From the NCBI RefSeq assembly GCF_010500845.1, contig NZ_JAAAMI010000004.1, positions 310,001 through 374,000 on the forward strand: DNA of 64,000 bases, in the 5' to 3' direction. The first letter of the stretch is position 1, and the number at the start of each line of letters is the position of its first letter. Made by a program: the position numbers and the translations under genes. Below, piece by piece: positions 62,102-64,000 of the stretch. A model generated the notes under the pieces. That model searched no databases. It saw nothing but the letters and a program-made list of their open reading frames with translations, and was not told where the DNA came from. The stretch is from Flagellimonas sediminis (GTDB lineage Bacteria > Bacteroidota > Bacteroidia > Flavobacteriales > Flavobacteriaceae).

Positions 62102-63728
62102 TAGGGTTCTTTTCAAATATTGTTCGAGTGTTTGTTTGAAACCAATTTTCGAATCCATATCCAAACTCCATAGTTAAATTTTTGGACAATGGTTGTCGAT
62201 ATCTCACATTAATATTATATCGATCATTTGCACTGTTGATCAATGTTTGTTGATCCAGTAACTCAAAACTTGGGTTCGACCCAAAAATCTCCCTTTGGGA
62301 ATAAAGCTTTGATGTTACATCGCTAATATCATTTTGGTTTTCAAATACTAAACTTACATATCTTCCCAATGAATCCAATTTCTTCATAATCCGTATCTCA
62401 TTTGAAAACTTTCTTTGATAAGCTTCGTTTGTTTCCTGAGAAATATTTTGATTGATAACCTGGTCATCATCATAACTTAAAGATAAATTATAATCTGTTG
62501 ACCTTGCTCTATTGAAGTTCAAACTTGGTTTCGCCGTGATTCTTAATGACTTGTCTATATCAAATTCGAGATTAGCCGTTCCTTGGTTCGTACTGGTATT
62601 CCCATCAAAATTGGATTCGGTTTCCGTAAAAAAATGGTTGTCCGGCAATAGATTCTCACGAAATGTTCTTTCTTCATTTTGGGAATCACTGTATGTATAA
62701 AAATAGTTATCGTCCATTTCATAAACATTCTTTTCTTGATTGGCATAACTACCACCCAATGTCGATGAAGTCGTTATTCCCTGACCAAACCCAAAAGATA
62801 GGTTGCCTATTGAAAAACCTCCATTATTATTAAAACTCAGACCGCCACTTCTAGCACTTCCAACCATTTCATAGATTTCATCAAATGAAAACCCGGGATT
62901 ATTCACATTATTACTACTTCCAATAAGACTTATTCTTTCAGTATCGTTAAAATAATTCATCAAACCATTAGCTTGATACCTATCATCAGTTCCATAACCC
63001 CCAGAAAGCCTTCCCATATATCCGCGGTTCTTGTCTTCCTTCAAAGTCAGGTTAATGGTCTTGGTATTTCCATCTCCTGCATCTCCGGTAAATTCCTGTT
63101 CCTTTGTTTTGGTATCCGTTATCTGAATAGTATTGATGATTTCTTTTGGCAGACTCTTTGTGGCAACTTTTGGATCACTGCTAAAGAATACTTGTCCATT
63201 GACCAAAACCTTATCTACTTCCTTCCCATTGACCGTAATTCTGCCATCGCTGTCGATTTCAACTCCGGGGAGTTTTTTCAAGACCTCTTCTACCGTGGCA
63301 TCTGGCCTTGTTTTAAAAGATGCGGCATTAAATTCCAAAGTATCCTTTTTGATTGTTATTGGTGCCCTTCTCCCAGTAACACTGACACCTTCCAATTCTT
63401 CAGCTTGTTCGACCATTGACACTAAGCCAATATTGGTATTGGGCAATGGCTCTATTATTTTTTCAATTGTTTTATAGCCATTGAAAGAAAAGACTATTCG
63501 TATCTTCCTATGAACGGCCCTTCCTTCAATACTATATCTACCATCAACATCCGTTATTGCATATTGAATTAAAGTACTATCGGACAATGTTTCGGTATGG
63601 ACTGTTGCAGCTTCCAAGGGTGTTTTGGAAATACTGTCAATTACCCTACCTCTAATATGAAACTCTTGGGCATTGATTACGGATGTACAAAAAACAAAAG
63701 AGAAGAGGCAAATTAAGTAAGATTTCAT
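62102..63728 (-). pseudogene. TonB-type outer-membrane beta-barrel protein, truncated by IS21
   Basis: About 542 residues remain. Signal peptide (ending NAQ, about residue 21), a carboxypeptidase-D-like domain at 25-115 (FHIRGRVIDSISKTPLEAATVHTE), a plug-like region at 120-230 (GRRAPITIKKDTLEFNAASF, VEEVLKKLPGVEIDSDGRITVNGKEVDKVLVNG) and barrel strands. It ends at ...TRTIFEKNP, where the IS begins; the frame then runs about 35 codons into the IS. Family members have roughly 850-950 residues, so some 350 are missing, and none are found left of the IS. Palindromic boxes lie upstream. Confidence 0.85.
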
Positions 63729-63742
63729 TCAATCTAATTTTA

Positions 63743-63776
63743 AACTAAATATTTAGTTCAACTAAACTATTAGTTT
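63743..63776. promoter_or_regulatory. overlapping AACTAAA/TTTAGTT palindromes before the outer-membrane protein gene
   Basis: AACTAAATATTTAGTT (63743-63758, perfect palindrome), TTTAGTTCAACTAAA (63752-63766) and AAACTATTAGTTT (63764-63776) overlap as three symmetric units. They lie 15-48 bp upstream of the start codon, a typical repressor operator arrangement. The regulator gene is not in the window. Confidence 0.55.
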
Positions 63777-63879
63777 TTAATTTCAAATGCTAATAAATTT
63801 TACATTTCTATGAATTGGTTTCATTTAATTTAACTTGAAATCAATCATTGAATGAGGCAGTGTGAATTTCAAAGCCTCA

Positions 63880-63924
63880 GCGAACGCAACGAAGTGAAGT
63901 GCTGCAAGCGTCCCAAAACTTACC
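63880..63924 (+). repeat. diverged direct repeat, right copy
   Basis: Shares the 16-bp core GCGAACGCAACGAAGT and a similar following segment ending in CTTACC with 55038-55080. No gene is seen between 63777 and 64000. Confidence 0.6.
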
Positions 63925-64000
63925 AAACTGATACTACTGAGCGAGGCAACTTTATCTATTGATTGGGCACATACTTAATATCAATAAAGAGAATCCAAAG

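Noticed and set aside
54546..64000. Fully defined genomic island with integrase
   Set aside because: No recombinase other than the IS21 transposase is seen and the right boundary is outside or unclear.
1..64000. CRISPR array or restriction/defence system
   Set aside because: No regularly spaced repeats, Cas, restriction-modification or toxin-antitoxin genes were recognised anywhere in the window.

Overview
The window looks like chromosomal DNA of a marine member of the Flavobacteriaceae (Bacteroidota), close in gene content to Muricauda/Flagellimonas-type organisms; the genus is a guess. The evidence is the type IX secretion genes porV and gldJ, a T9SS-sorted protease and adhesin, SusC/SusD, ECF sigma-FecR-TonB receptor genes, a tRNA without encoded CCA, almost no Shine-Dalgarno sequences, and several promoter-like TAnnTTTG boxes.

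0-11.1 kb is core: partial SprT-like metalloprotease, DoxX protein, short-chain dehydrogenase, M28 peptidase, pyruvate dehydrogenase E2 and E1-alpha, cytidine deaminase, PorV, GldJ, MurF, tRNA-Val(GAC) and a 6-pyruvoyl-tetrahydropterin synthase-like enzyme. PorU, the usual partner of PorV, is absent. 11.3-17.4 kb holds a lipid kinase, an LTA-synthase-like sulfatase, and a tight four-gene set thioredoxin - ApbE flavin transferase - DUF4266 lipoprotein ending GGGCGCN - DUF3570 protein, a candidate cell-envelope redox or flavinylation module. 17.5-21.6 kb is a Fec-like sigma/anti-sigma/receptor trio. 21.7-24.8 kb is a run of small accessory genes.

25.1-54.7 kb is a large glycan-utilisation locus. 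It contains a GntR/UTRA repressor, a long class I mannose-6-phosphate isomerase-like protein, two GH92 enzymes, a ROK sugar kinase and an MFS transporter, which together give a route from glycoside to imported sugar to sugar phosphate. On the other strand lie an unassigned (alpha/alpha)6 hydrolase with three Planctomycete-type genes (membrane cytochrome c with leucine-rich repeats, DUF1501, PSD1/DUF1549/DUF1553), then a sterol-desaturase-like enzyme, a VCBS/ASPIC lipoprotein, SusD, SusC and an NHL-propeller protein with a twin-arginine signal. A 12-bp palindrome, ATGTWTAWACAT, which fits the GTnTAnAC consensus of HutC-type GntR operators, lies upstream of the isomerase operon, susC and the NHL gene, with a near match in the divergent promoter at 42.2 kb. 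The locus therefore reads as one regulon. A compact + strand promoter-terminator unit of about 78 nt in the susC leader looks like a PUL-associated antisense small RNA.

54.7-64 kb is an AT-rich, disturbed accessory region. It has a gene remnant, a tRNA 3'-end fragment beside a strong hairpin (a possible attachment site), a secreted chymotrypsin-fold protease with a T9SS tail, a small lipoprotein, a choice-of-anchor-L adhesin with a T9SS type B tail, and an IS21-family element. The IS carries a nonsense codon in istB and has cut a TonB-type outer-membrane protein gene; the 3' part of that gene is not found on the far side. Diverged 43-45 bp direct repeats bracket the region.
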